Source: Phytoamicus setariae
GTDB lineage: Bacteria > Pseudomonadota > Alphaproteobacteria > Rhizobiales > Rhizobiaceae
Length of the DNA stretch: 64,000 nucleotides
Direction of reading: 5' to 3'
Assembly (NCBI RefSeq): GCF_016722925.1
Contig: NZ_JAEQNC010000009.1
Coordinates: 62,001-126,000 of the forward strand
Under the pieces are notes generated by a model. It was not told where the DNA came from. It made no database searches and worked only from the letters and a program-made list of their open reading frames with translations. How positions within the stretch are numbered: the stretch's first letter is position 1; every line of letters starts with the position of its first letter. Made by a program: the position numbers and the translations under genes. Shown in pieces: positions 54,258 through 62,851 of this stretch.

Positions 54258-54988
54258 GCGGGCAGGTTCTGGTACTCGGCGGACGCTCAGACATTGGCCT
54301 CGCAATTGCGCACCGTTTCGCCGAGGCCGGCCACGCGGTGACACTTGCGGCGCGGAACGCCACTACACTCGAGGAGACGCGGATCGACATCGAGCTCCGC
54401 CACCGCATCGTGGCACAGTTGGCGGAATTTGATATCTTGGACACACCGGCAATGGCAGGCTTCGTAGCTAGCCTGGCCCCTGCGCCAGAGATTGTCATTT
54501 GTGTAGTTGGCACGATGGGAGACCAGGAAGAAAGCCAGAGATTGCCAGAGGCTGCCGCGCTTGTCATGCGGTCGAACTATGAAGGGCCCGCGCTGATCTT
54601 GGGCTTGTTCGCTCAGGAAATGGAGAAAAAAGGTCGGGGTACGCTCGTCGGGGTATCGTCGGTAGCAGGCGATCGTGGACGGGCCAGCAACTACGTCTAT
54701 GGCTCGGCCAAGGCAGGATTTACAGCGTTCCTATCGGGTCTGCGCAACCGGCTTTCGCAGGCCGGTGTGCACGTCATTACGATCAAGCCAGGATTCGTCG
54801 CCACACGAATGACCGAGGGAATGAACCTGCCAACCGCACTGACGGCGCAACCTCAGGAGGTTGCCGAGGCAATCTATCGTGCCGTAGAGAAGCGAAAAAA
54901 CGTGGTCCACGTCAAATGGGTCTGGGAGCCGATAATGCTGATCATTCGTGCTCTTCCCGAGTTCATTTTCAAAAGGACGTCGCTCTAA
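54254..54988 (+). CDS. DprE2-like short-chain dehydrogenase
   Basis: A 244-residue SDR starting with TTG (overlapping the previous stop as TTGA; GAGAGG upstream). The NAD(P) motif is LGGRSDIGLAIAHRF and the catalytic pair is YVYGSAKAGF with an upstream Ser in GVSSVAG. It should reduce the 2-keto intermediate made by the DprE1-like enzyme, giving polyprenyl-phospho-arabinose. Last gene of the four-gene set; 54989-55281 holds only an unidentified open frame. Confidence 0.83.
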   Translation: MSGQVLVLGGRSDIGLAIAHRFAEAGHAVTLAARNATTLEETRIDIELRHRIVAQLAEFDILDTPAMAGFVASLAPAPEIVICVVGTMGDQEESQRLPEAAALVMRSNYEGPALILGLFAQEMEKKGRGTLVGVSSVAGDRGRASNYVYGSAKAGFTAFLSGLRNRLSQAGVHVITIKPGFVATRMTEGMNLPTALTAQPQEVAEAIYRAVEKRKNVVHVKWVWEPIMLIIRALPEFIFKRTSL

Positions 54989-55281
54989 AAAATCATATCA
55001 GACCCGGAACCTCGTCGCTTTCGAGGCGCAAAGAACTGATGGTGCGATGCTGGTCACACCACAGGCTTCGAACGGCGGTGGTGCATGGATCGAACCGATT
55101 GCGGAATACGATCTCTCAAGATCTGTCCATGAAGCAGTTGCCTTGCCGCGCACGGATTGGCGCCTTCTTTTCAACGCGACCGTACCGCTTTCAGCAGGGC
55201 CCGTTCACGATGATCCCGCCCACAAGCTTGACCTGGCCTTCTTTCGCCGGCGCGAATAACAATTGATCAAACAGTTGGCGG

Positions 55282-55395
55282 GCCGAAGCCGATACGCTGC
55301 TGCTGACCGTCCCCAACCAGCTCGGTGTCGACTATAACGCCCATGTGATCGAGGCGATCCTGAAACAGGTCGCGCCGGCGCTGGGCTGGCGGTAG
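55282..55395 (+). pseudogene. C-terminal fragment of a luciferase-like monooxygenase
   Basis: The 37 residues AEADTLLLTVPNQLGVDYNAHVIEAILKQVAPALGWR end at TAG and match the closing segment of LLM-class flavin monooxygenases. The rest of the gene is absent. Confidence 0.6.
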
Positions 55396-55760
55396 GCGTT
55401 AGGCGGGTCGCCAGGTGACGCCTCGTTCTGGAAGCGCGCCCTGATTGTGTGGATGATTTCAGCGAACCGCGGCAGGCCACGCAAGCTGTCCAGGTCGTTG
55501 TCGTTTTCCATCCATACCAGCAATTCAAGGCTCATCTTTGGCGCAATGCGCTCGAGTGTCTCCAGCGCAGCAGCGGCATCCCCGCTGACCGCCCAGGCAC
55601 AAGCAAGGTTTGATTGCAGCTGAATATTGTCGGGCTCCAGCAGGCTGGCACGCGACGCCCATTCGCGCGCCCGCTCATGATCGCCAAGGAGCGCAAGGAT
55701 GCCGGCCCCATGTCCGATCGCGCCGCTATGATCGGGTTCCGGAGTCCGAAACAAGCAAGC
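55332..55760 (-). pseudogene. C-terminal TPR fragment of an adenylate-cyclase-type protein
   Basis: GAGILALLGDHERAREWASRASLLEPDNIQLQSNLACAWA, then LERIAPKMSLELLVWMENDNDLDSLRGLPRFAEI, is the TPR tail common in rhizobial class III cyclase-TPR regulators. No cyclase domain or start is present. It overlaps the opposite-strand monooxygenase fragment, so this is a junction of relics. 55761-56079 shows no credible gene. Confidence 0.55.
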
Positions 55761-56079
55761 TGGCCGACAAGCCAGTTCCCTGGCGCAGGCATGCCGGGTC
55801 ATGATCTGGCAAATACAAAAAAAGCCCGGTGCGGGAGGAGGTGCACCGAGCTTCTTGATATTGACCAACGGCTGGGAGGAGGAGTGCCGGTGGTCGCTGG
55901 AGCCAATCGGGAGGAGGTGATCGGCTTCATGACCTAGATATAATGCTGCATCGCACCAACGACAAGAGTGCGATTGTGCATAGCACCTATGAGCAGGACC
56001 GATAGATCGGGGGGTGACGGCCCTGCCAATGTGGATCAGGTCGATGTCACCATCCCTGCCCCACCTGGCAAGCGAGAGA

Positions 56080-57057
56080 CTATTTCCGCGTACGGAAGCG
56101 GTCGAAGGCCGTCAGGTGAACGACCGGCGGATCTGCATCCTGCCACCGGTAGATCTCCGAACGGAGATAAAGCAGCTCGTCATCGAGCGCATCCTCGGGA
56201 AGTTCGATCCACCAGGATTTGGGACGCCCTTCGCTGCCGTCTGACCAGCGGTAGCCGCGCGCCTTGAGCTGATCTTTCATGTCAAACGGGCTCTGCTCGG
56301 CGTAGATCCGGACGCGTGATTGCTGGCTGGCGGCATAGAGTTCCGCAAACGCCGATCGCCCGGGCTTTTGGCCTCCGCCCGACAACACTTCCAGAAGCGC
56401 AAAACAGTCGTCGACCGCGCGATGCCCGTCATGAAAATACCCCGACTGGCCGATGAGATAGCCGAGCTTGGTGCCTTCGTAGCCGCGCGCGCGCCAATCG
56501 ATCTCGGCGACCGAACATGCCCAGGCCTTGTTGACAAACATCGGCGAAAAGGCTTCGCAAAAGGGCCGATCAAAAGCGGCGTTGTGGGCGATGAGCAGGT
56601 CGGCCGGTGCGATGAGCCGTTCGAGCGCCTGAATGTCGATCGATTTGCCGGCAACCATCTCGTCAGTAATTCCGGTCAGACGGGTAATCTCCGCCGGGAT
56701 TTTGCCAGACGGCTGCCGCATGCCGCCAAACAGCCCACTGACATCGCCGATCCCGCCGTCTGCGTTGAAGGTGAAGGCAAGAACGCCAATCTCGATGATT
56801 TCATCGGTGCGGGCATTGAGGCCAGTCGTTTCCGTGTCGAGAATGACCCCACGCAAAGGGAAACCTGGTCGAGGTGTGGGAGCGACTGCCCGGGGCTGAA
56901 GTTTTGTGAGAATGCGATAGCGGCCCGTCGCCTCAAGCGACCTCTGCATGTCCTGTTCGGTCATCGCGGAATTTTGAGGCCTGGACTGACCTTTGGCGCG
57001 CGTTGTGACCCGGGAGTGCACGCTGTCATGCGAAAACATATCGAGTTGGGAAGGCAT
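56080..57057 (-). CDS. DEDDh 3'-5' exonuclease, PolIII epsilon-like
   Basis: A 325-residue protein. After an N-terminal extension of about 70 residues, ExoI is DTETTG (about 74-79), ExoII is LLIAHNAAFDRPF and ExoIII is GHRAVDDCFALLEVL, the complete DEDDh set. The C-terminal 90 residues (YRWSDGSEGRPKSWWIELPEDALDDELLYLRSEIY) are characteristic of a stand-alone group of exonucleases in rhizobia. It probably trims single-strand DNA or RNA ends rather than serving the replisome. Confidence 0.85.
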   Translation of the reverse strand: MPSQLDMFSHDSVHSRVTTRAKGQSRPQNSAMTEQDMQRSLEATGRYRILTKLQPRAVAPTPRPGFPLRGVILDTETTGLNARTDEIIEIGVLAFTFNADGGIGDVSGLFGGMRQPSGKIPAEITRLTGITDEMVAGKSIDIQALERLIAPADLLIAHNAAFDRPFCEAFSPMFVNKAWACSVAEIDWRARGYEGTKLGYLIGQSGYFHDGHRAVDDCFALLEVLSGGGQKPGRSAFAELYAASQQSRVRIYAEQSPFDMKDQLKARGYRWSDGSEGRPKSWWIELPEDALDDELLYLRSEIYRWQDADPPVVHLTAFDRFRTRK

Positions 57058-57313
57058 GCGAATCCGATCATTCCTGTTCGAATGAGAGCCTATCGCCTAC
57101 GAACCCACCTGAAAAGCACCTGCAGTCGCTTCCAGAAGGCCGGGCAAGCGCTGCAAACAACTTTTCAGAGGAGGAAGGCACGCCGACGGAAACCCTTGAA
57201 ATCGAGACAACGGGCTCAGCAAGTCGTTGCCATCCCCACTAGCTGGCAATAGAGGAGCAAGATGCCTTCAGGCCCACGCGGACATTCGCACCCATTGAAC
57301 TGTTGCTGCCATA

Positions 57314-57483
57314 CTACCCGGCTTTCCGCACGTTGCCGCCATTTGCCTTGAGCAAAGCCATCAGCATCGGTCCAAGCCCGAATTCTCCTTTCCTCGCCCG
57401 GTCCGTCAGGGTTCGGAGATAGCCGCCGGCCGAATTGAATGTGCCCTGCCCTTTCCAGAATGAAGGCCATGACCGTCGCCTTG
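57314..57483 (-). pseudogene. relic of the 3' end of a second repC
   Basis: The minus strand encodes ATVMAFILERAGHIQ, then, after a one-base shift, SAGGYLRTLTDRARKGEFGLGPMLMALLKANGG, ending at TAG 57316-57314. This matches the last 55 residues of the intact RepC at 31083-32297 while differing in many codons. The shift is explained by one extra T (CACATT instead of CACAT). Upstream similarity stops, so only a tail remains. 57484-57693 holds no other gene. Confidence 0.8.
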
Positions 57484-57693
57484 CTGGAGATGCTTGGTGA
57501 CATAGTGGACCAAATCTGGATGCAGGAGCCCTTCATCAACCGCCGTTTTAATCGTCGAGGGAGGCTTGCTGCCGGACCGGGCTGTCGCAAGCCCGCAGCG
57601 ACGATGTCCGATCCAAAGCGACGCCCGGCGGGCGCTGGGCCGGCCGGGCGTCAGAGTTCGAGCATCTTGCGGACGTGGGTCCGCGCCCGGCTG

Positions 57694-58470
57694 TTACCAG
57701 GACGGGATCAGCGCGCCCTTGAACTCTTCGTTGATGAACGTCTTGATGCTCTCGTCGTGATAGGAGTCGACCAGCGTCTTGACCCACGGCGCATCCTTGT
57801 CGGCGCGGCGCACGACGATCACGTTCGCATAGGGCGACTCCCGGTTTTCGATGGCGATAGCGTCGGAGTTCGGATGCAGTCCGGCTTCCAGAGCGTAGTT
57901 TGTGTTGATGACCGCTGCATCGACATCGTCGAGCGAGCGCGGAAGCTGGGCGGCGTCGAGTTCGGAGAACTGGATGTTCTTCGGATTTTCCGTGACGTCG
58001 GCCGGAGTGACCTTCAGACCCGCTTCCGGCTTGACCTTGATGAGGCCTTCCTTGGCGAGAATGAGAAGCGCGCGGCCACCGTTCGTCGGGTCGTTCGGAA
58101 TGGCGACAGTCGCTCCGTCGGCGAGTTCGCCGAGGCTTTTCACCTTCTTCGAATAGACGCCCATCGGCGTGGTGATGGTCTTGCCGACGCTTACGAGATC
58201 GAAACCGCGATCGCCGATCTGGCTGTCGAGATAGGGCTGGTGCTGAAACGAATTGGCATTGAGGTCGCCGTCGGCGAGTGCCTGGTTCGGCACGACATAG
58301 TCGGAGAATTCGAGGATCTCGATGTTAAGGCCCTTCTTGGCCGCGACTTCCTTGACCTTTTCCATGATCTGCGCGTGCTCTCCGGGCGTGACGCCGACCT
58401 TGATGTCTTCGGCAAACGCCGGAACGCTGAGAAGTGCGGCAAATGCTGCCGTGGCGAGGAACTTCATCAT
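57694..58470 (-). CDS. metQ: methionine ABC transporter substrate-binding protein
   Basis: A 258-residue NlpA/MetQ-family binding protein: VGVTPGEHAQIMEKVKEVAAKKGLNIEILEFSDYVVPNQALADGDLNANSFQHQPYL is the classic opening. The signal peptide (MMKFLATAAFAALLSVPAFA) has no lipobox Cys, so it is a soluble periplasmic form. It follows metI on the minus strand by 41 bp. Confidence 0.92.
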   Translation of the reverse strand: MMKFLATAAFAALLSVPAFAEDIKVGVTPGEHAQIMEKVKEVAAKKGLNIEILEFSDYVVPNQALADGDLNANSFQHQPYLDSQIGDRGFDLVSVGKTITTPMGVYSKKVKSLGELADGATVAIPNDPTNGGRALLILAKEGLIKVKPEAGLKVTPADVTENPKNIQFSELDAAQLPRSLDDVDAAVINTNYALEAGLHPNSDAIAIENRESPYANVIVVRRADKDAPWVKTLVDSYHDESIKTFINEEFKGALIPSW

Positions 58471-58511
58471 CTGTCTTTCCTTTATGTTATGCGACTTGGG
58501 AGGAGTTTTAA

Positions 58512-59180
58512 TCAGCTTTTGCGGTTTCGCTTGTCGAAGCGGCGGGCCAGCGCATCGCCGGCGCTCTGGACGAGTTGTACGAGGACGATCAGCACGATAA
58601 CCACGGCCAGCATCACCTCCGGCATGAAACGCTGGTAGCCGTAGCGGATACCGAGGTCGCCGAGGCCGCCGCCGCCAACAGCGCCGACCATGGCCGAATA
58701 GCCGATTAGGCTAACAATGGTCATGGTGAAGGCCAGGAGGATGGCCGGCCGCGCCTCGGCCAGGAGCACCTTGAAGACGATCTGCATTGGCGTTGCGCCC
58801 ATGGCGCGGGCCGCCTCTATGAGCCCCTTGTCGATCTCCCGGATGGCCGCCTCCACGAGGCGGGCGAAGAAGGGGATGGTGGCGATCGTCAACGGCACGA
58901 TTGCCGCGGTGGTGCCGATCGAGGTGCCGGTCAAAAGCCGTGTGAAGGGGATGATCGCCACGACCAGGATGATGAACGGCGTCGAACGGGCTGCATTGAC
59001 GACGAGCCCGATCGCATGGTTCAGCGCCGGCGCCGGAAAAAGCTCGTTCTTGCCGCTGGTGGCGAGGAAAACCCCGATCGGCAGGCCGATCAGCGATCCG
59101 AAGAGGCCGGATACGGCGACCATGTGCAACGTCTGTAAGAGCGACTTCCAGAGAAGGTCGAAAAGCATCTCAGGCGACAT
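58512..59180 (-). CDS. metI: methionine ABC transporter permease
   Basis: A 222-residue permease (start [21 protein letters not shown] at 59180) with five or six membrane helices, [12 protein letters not shown], and the EAA loop [23 protein letters not shown]. It overlaps the metN stop by 11 nt. Confidence 0.92.
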   Translation of the reverse strand: MSPEMLFDLLWKSLLQTLHMVAVSGLFGSLIGLPIGVFLATSGKNELFPAPALNHAIGLVVNAARSTPFIILVVAIIPFTRLLTGTSIGTTAAIVPLTIATIPFFARLVEAAIREIDKGLIEAARAMGATPMQIVFKVLLAEARPAILLAFTMTIVSLIGYSAMVGAVGGGGLGDLGIRYGYQRFMPEVMLAVVIVLIVLVQLVQSAGDALARRFDKRNRKS

Positions 59181-60204
59181 AGCCGAGCACCTCGTTGGAC
59201 AGGCCGGTTGCGGCATAAAAGCGGTTGGCCCGCTCGATAACCTCGGGGGCGGCCGGATAGGAGACGACAAGCGTGCCGAAGGGCTCGCCGGCGATCTCTT
59301 CGATGGCGCCGGCAAGGATATTGACGTCGCCGCCGATTTCGCTGACCAGCCGCGCGGTCAGTGGCTGGAAGGCCGTCGCGCCGAAAAAGGTGAGCCGCAC
59401 AAGAATTCGGTCGCCCACGGAGTGTTCTGCCTTCAGGCGGGAGTGCAGCCATTCCGGCAGGGTCGTACCCAGTGTGGACGCCAGAAGGATCCGCGTCGTC
59501 TCGTGCTTCGGCGCGGTAAAGACGTCGAAGGTGGGACCCTGCTCGACTATGCGCCCCTTGTCAATGACTGCGACATGAGAGGCAATGGTCTTGACCACCT
59601 CCATCTCGTGGGTAATCAGCAGAACCGTCAGGCCGAGTTCGGCATTGATCTGCCTCAACAGCGCCAGGATCGACTGGGTCGTTTCCGGGTCGAGCGCAGA
59701 GGTCGCTTCGTCGGACAATAGCAGTTTCGGCGACGTCGCCAGCGCCCGGGCGATGCCGACGCGCTGCTTCTGCCCACCCGAAAGTTCGGACGGATAGCGC
59801 GTCGACTTGTCACCGAGGCCGACGAGTTCCAGGAGCGGCCCGACCTTCTGCTTGATCGCAACATTGTCCAGACCGGCAATTTCCAGCGGCAGGGCGACAT
59901 TGTCGAAGGCGGTGCGCGAGGACAGCAGGTTGAAATGCTGGAAGATCATTCCCACCTCGCGCCGCAACCCGCGCAGACCGGCGTCGTTCAGTTGTCCGAC
60001 CTCGGTGCCATCCACCACCACCCGTCCCGAACTCGCCTTTTCGAGGCCGTTGACAAGCCGGATCAGCGTGGATTTTCCAGCGCCGGAGCGGCCGATGATA
60101 CCGGTGATCGCGCCGCGGCTTACGGTCATGTCAATGCCGTCAAGCGCTGTGAAGGACTTTGCATCGTCGCCGTAACGCTTGGTCACGCCTTCGAAGGTAA
60201 TCAT
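59170..60204 (-). CDS. metN: methionine ABC transporter ATP-binding protein
   Basis: A 344-residue ATPase (start [12 protein letters not shown] at 60204). Walker A is GRSGAGKST, the signature LSGGQKQR and Walker [15 protein letters not shown]. The C-terminal regulatory NIL domain (from about residue 265) has [25 protein letters not shown], which binds methionine and inhibits transport when it is abundant. First gene of metNIQ; no SAM riboswitch could be recognised by eye in the 60205-60512 leader. Confidence 0.93.
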   Translation of the reverse strand: MITFEGVTKRYGDDAKSFTALDGIDMTVSRGAITGIIGRSGAGKSTLIRLVNGLEKASSGRVVVDGTEVGQLNDAGLRGLRREVGMIFQHFNLLSSRTAFDNVALPLEIAGLDNVAIKQKVGPLLELVGLGDKSTRYPSELSGGQKQRVGIARALATSPKLLLSDEATSALDPETTQSILALLRQINAELGLTVLLITHEMEVVKTIASHVAVIDKGRIVEQGPTFDVFTAPKHETTRILLASTLGTTLPEWLHSRLKAEHSVGDRILVRLTFFGATAFQPLTARLVSEIGGDVNILAGAIEEIAGEPFGTLVVSYPAAPEVIERANRFYAATGLSNEVLGYVA

Positions 60205-60441
60205 GGGGGCGGCCAACTCTCGCTCTTGCGAGACGGTATCGGCCGCGACAGTTGGGAATATCATTTTCAGCTCACGGTTTCTGTCAGGGCATCCCGGCGA
60301 AATAGCATCGCCCCAGCGTCATGCAAAGACGCGATACATTCGCAGACAGGTTATTATCCGTAGCATTCGATCGGCCTTGTTCTACACAGTCTGGGTTCCA
60401 GACGAATGCACCATTGCCCTGACAGGACAGATTTTGCCAGA

Positions 60442-60482
60442 AATGGATTTCCCGGAATCGGCCATTCCGGGAAATATCCATT
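60442..60482 (-). terminator. long inverted repeat after the PLP-enzyme gene
   Basis: AATGGATTTCCCGGAA (60442-60457) pairs with TTCCGGGAAATATCCATT (60465-60482), 16 bp with a two-base bulge and a 7-nt loop. It lies 31 bp beyond the stop of the upstream minus-strand gene. It lacks a clean T-run. Confidence 0.55.
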
Positions 60483-60512
60483 CCACAACAGCAGCCGCCA
60501 GGCAGGTCGCGC

Positions 60513-61796
60513 TCACGCGTGGTCGAGCGCCTGCGCCAGATCGGCAATCAGGTCGTCGGGATGTTCGATGCCGATCGAGAGCCGGATTGTCGATTCCATA
60601 ACCCCGATACGATGCCGAACGTCGGCTGGCACACCCGAATGGGTCATCGTGGCGGGATGCGAAGCAAGCGATTCCGTTCCACCCAGGCTGACGGCGAGCT
60701 TGACTATCTTGAGCGCGTTCAGAAACTTGAATGAGGCCGGCTGACCGCCCTTAATATCGAACGAGAAGGTCGAACCAGCGCCGCTGCACTGGACGGCGAA
60801 TGTCCGGCCAACGTCGGAGTCCGGGTCGTGGAACGGCAGGTAGTGGATCGTGTCGACTTTAGGGTGTTCGCGCAGAAAATCCGCAACGGCGCTTGCGTTG
60901 CTGTTGGCGCGCTCCATGCGGAGCTGCAGTGTTTCGAGTGATCGACCAAGCATCCAGCAGGAATGCGGATCGAGCTGGGTGCCGATCGCACCTCTCAAGG
61001 CTTTCACCTGCTTCATGATCGCCTTGCTGCCAAGTGCCGCTCCGGCAATCAAGTCCGAGTGTCCGCCGACATATTTGGTCAGCGAGTAAAGCGAGATGTC
61101 CGCTCCAAATTCGATCGGTCGTTGGAAGACCGGACCCAGCAAGGTATTGTCGCAGGCCACCACGGGCGTGTGGCCTTGCTTCTCGCCGATCGCGTCCGCA
61201 ACCCGTCGGATCATCGCCACATCGACCAGACTGTTGGTCGGGTTTGCAGGAGTTTCCACCAGAACAACTGAAACGCGGCCCTTTGCCATGGCAGCCTCAG
61301 CAGCGGCCCTGACCGACTCTTCCCTGACCCCATCCGCAAAACCCACCGCGGAAACGCCCAGATTGAGGAACGTCCGCGCAAGCAGCGTTTCGGTTCCACC
61401 GTAAAGCGGTTGCGAATGCAGCACCGTATCGCCGGGGCGCACAAACGCGAGAAGCATCGTCGCGATCGCCGACATGCCGGACGAGAACAGAGCACAGCTT
61501 TCTGTCCGCTCGTAGACCGCCAGGCGGTCCTCGACGATCTCGCTGTTTGGATGGTTGAAGCGCGAGTAGACAAGCCCGGCTCCCTTGCCCGCCGGCGGTT
61601 CCTTTCGGCCCGAAACGTAGTCGAAGAAGTCGCGGCCGTCCTCCGCCGAGCCGAACACGAAGGTCGACGTGAGAAAGACCGGCGGCTTGACCGCCCCTTC
61701 GGAGAGTTCGGGATCATATCCGTAGTTCAGCATCTGGGTTTCAGGATGCAGGGCGTGATTGCCGATATGTGTTCTGGACGGGTGCGGGGCAGTCAT
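60513..61796 (-). CDS. Cys/Met metabolism PLP enzyme (methionine gamma-lyase/cystathionine gamma-synthase family)
   Basis: A 427-residue PLP enzyme; the start at 61796 follows GAGGAGAT. It shows [20 protein letters not shown], the cofactor-ring region [12 protein letters not shown], and the Schiff-base Lys in [16 protein letters not shown]. The insert of about 15 residues near [18 protein letters not shown] is typical of a rhizobial subgroup called cystathionine gamma-synthase family. The adjacent metNIQ suggests methionine breakdown to methanethiol, ammonia and 2-oxobutyrate, or sulfur assimilation. Confidence 0.85.
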   Translation of the reverse strand: MTAPHPSRTHIGNHALHPETQMLNYGYDPELSEGAVKPPVFLTSTFVFGSAEDGRDFFDYVSGRKEPPAGKGAGLVYSRFNHPNSEIVEDRLAVYERTESCALFSSGMSAIATMLLAFVRPGDTVLHSQPLYGGTETLLARTFLNLGVSAVGFADGVREESVRAAAEAAMAKGRVSVVLVETPANPTNSLVDVAMIRRVADAIGEKQGHTPVVACDNTLLGPVFQRPIEFGADISLYSLTKYVGGHSDLIAGAALGSKAIMKQVKALRGAIGTQLDPHSCWMLGRSLETLQLRMERANSNASAVADFLREHPKVDTIHYLPFHDPDSDVGRTFAVQCSGAGSTFSFDIKGGQPASFKFLNALKIVKLAVSLGGTESLASHPATMTHSGVPADVRHRIGVMESTIRLSIGIEHPDDLIADLAQALDHA

Positions 61797-62100
61797 GTGG
61801 CATCTCCTCAATCGGAATTCACAAGCGTACTCCGCAAATATATCAGACGTGACGACCCGTGTTTGCAATTTCACGCGTCATGAAGGTCAGGATCTTCTCC
61901 TTTAGATAGGGTCGACCGCTTGTCCCGATATTTCACATCGCCTAGGCACTCTTTCGCAGCCCAGCCATATTGAGTATTCATCTGCCGCTAAAGCGGCGGT
62001 CGAAAGAAGTTGTGAAGGAGTTAATCCATCACACTGCGTTAGATGTGAATCCGAGCCAGTATTTCGAGCCGAAATACGCCGATTTCAGTCTAACGACGAT
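61797..62100. other. intergenic region without recognised features
   Basis: About 300 bp upstream of the PLP-enzyme gene. The first 80 bp must hold its promoter, but no clear boxes stand out. Nothing else is recognised. Confidence 0.4.
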
Positions 62101-62301
62101 TCACGACGGTCGCCATTTGGAAATGAGCCATTGAAAAGCGTGCGAAATCCCTTGGGAAAGTTGCAACATCGAACGCATATCGCTTTGCGCTGCCAGCTCT
62201 TCTGACCGTTTGATTGCCGCCCTTACCGCCTCCCGGTCCCCCCGCGCGGCAGCGGCAGCGGCATTCAAAATCGGTTCATCACATCTTCTTGTACCGAGCA
62301 T
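62101..62301 (-). CDS. small helical protein, unknown
   Basis: A 66-residue, Ala-rich, probably alpha-helical protein (ILNAAAAAARGDREAVRAAIKRSEELAAQ) with a Trp-containing tail (HAFQWLISKW). It follows the J-like gene by 15 nt on the same strand, suggesting an operon. No family recognised. Confidence 0.45.
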   Translation of the reverse strand: MLGTRRCDEPILNAAAAAARGDREAVRAAIKRSEELAAQSDMRSMLQLSQGISHAFQWLISKWRPS

Positions 62302-62316
62302 GCTTGATCCCCAATG

Positions 62317-62562
62317 TTAGATGACAATTGACACGAGATGAAACTCCAGAAAGTCATCCGGAGACCTGTCGTAGTCCTGGCGACGTTGCGCGTCGGAGAG
62401 TACGAAGTAAGCGTAGTCGACGTCTGCGGTCATCTGGAGGGACTCGATTGCCCGGCCGAGCAGGCCAGCGTGGCCAGACGCCGAACGCCTTGACCAATAG
62501 GCATTTTCAATCTCGGCTGCGGCGCAATCAGCAGACACGTCGAGGACTTCATAAAGGGTCAT
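62317..62562 (-). CDS. J-domain-like small protein lacking HPD
   Basis: An 81-residue protein with the outline of a DnaJ domain: LYEVLDVSADCAAAEIENAYW (helices I-II) and AYFVLSDAQRRQDYD (helices III-IV). The HPD tripeptide that activates Hsp70 is absent between them (WSRRSASGHAGLLGR instead), so it is unlikely to be a normal co-chaperone. A hairpin covers its ribosome binding site. Confidence 0.6.
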   Translation of the reverse strand: MTLYEVLDVSADCAAAEIENAYWSRRSASGHAGLLGRAIESLQMTADVDYAYFVLSDAQRRQDYDRSPDDFLEFHLVSIVI

Positions 62563-62567
62563 GAGAC

Positions 62568-62589
62568 CACCTCTAGATAATTAGAGGCG
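62568..62589 (-). promoter_or_regulatory. hairpin sequestering the ribosome binding site of the J-like gene
   Basis: On the minus strand, CGCCTCTA pairs with TAGAGGTG (8 bp, one G-U) around an ATTATC loop. The second arm contains the AGAGGTG ribosome binding site, 7 nt or less from the ATG at 62562. The short A/U-containing stem could melt with temperature. Confidence 0.45.
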
Positions 62590-62851
62590 AGGATAAGCGC
62601 GCTTCCACGAAAGGGAACGACGATTTCCTGATCCTAGGGTTCAGAATTTCGGATCTTGATGTCGCAGGAAGATTTGCCCGTCGGGATTCGCCAGCGAGAA
62701 CGAAGGCTTTTTGCGTCAGCCAGCGAACAAGCGGGCTGTGACCCGCATATGGAGGTGACAAGGATTTCCCTATGCAAAGCCACGAAACATCGGATTTTCT
62801 CTCATTGATGCCGCACTCTAGTGTGGGCCATCTCAATCGGAGCGATCTTAG

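Noticed and set aside
54948-55259. Open frame after the DprE2-like gene
   Set aside because: It overlaps the DprE2-like gene end in another frame and no family is recognised; left as unidentified sequence near the relic junction.
60205-60512. SAM-type riboswitch in front of metN
   Set aside because: I looked for SAM-II-like conserved blocks on the minus strand and found none; a covariance-model search would settle it.
62573-62836. 87-residue minus-strand open frame upstream of the J-like gene
   Set aside because: No similarity or plausible ribosome binding site, and it covers the hairpin and the RibF-like gene's promoter region.
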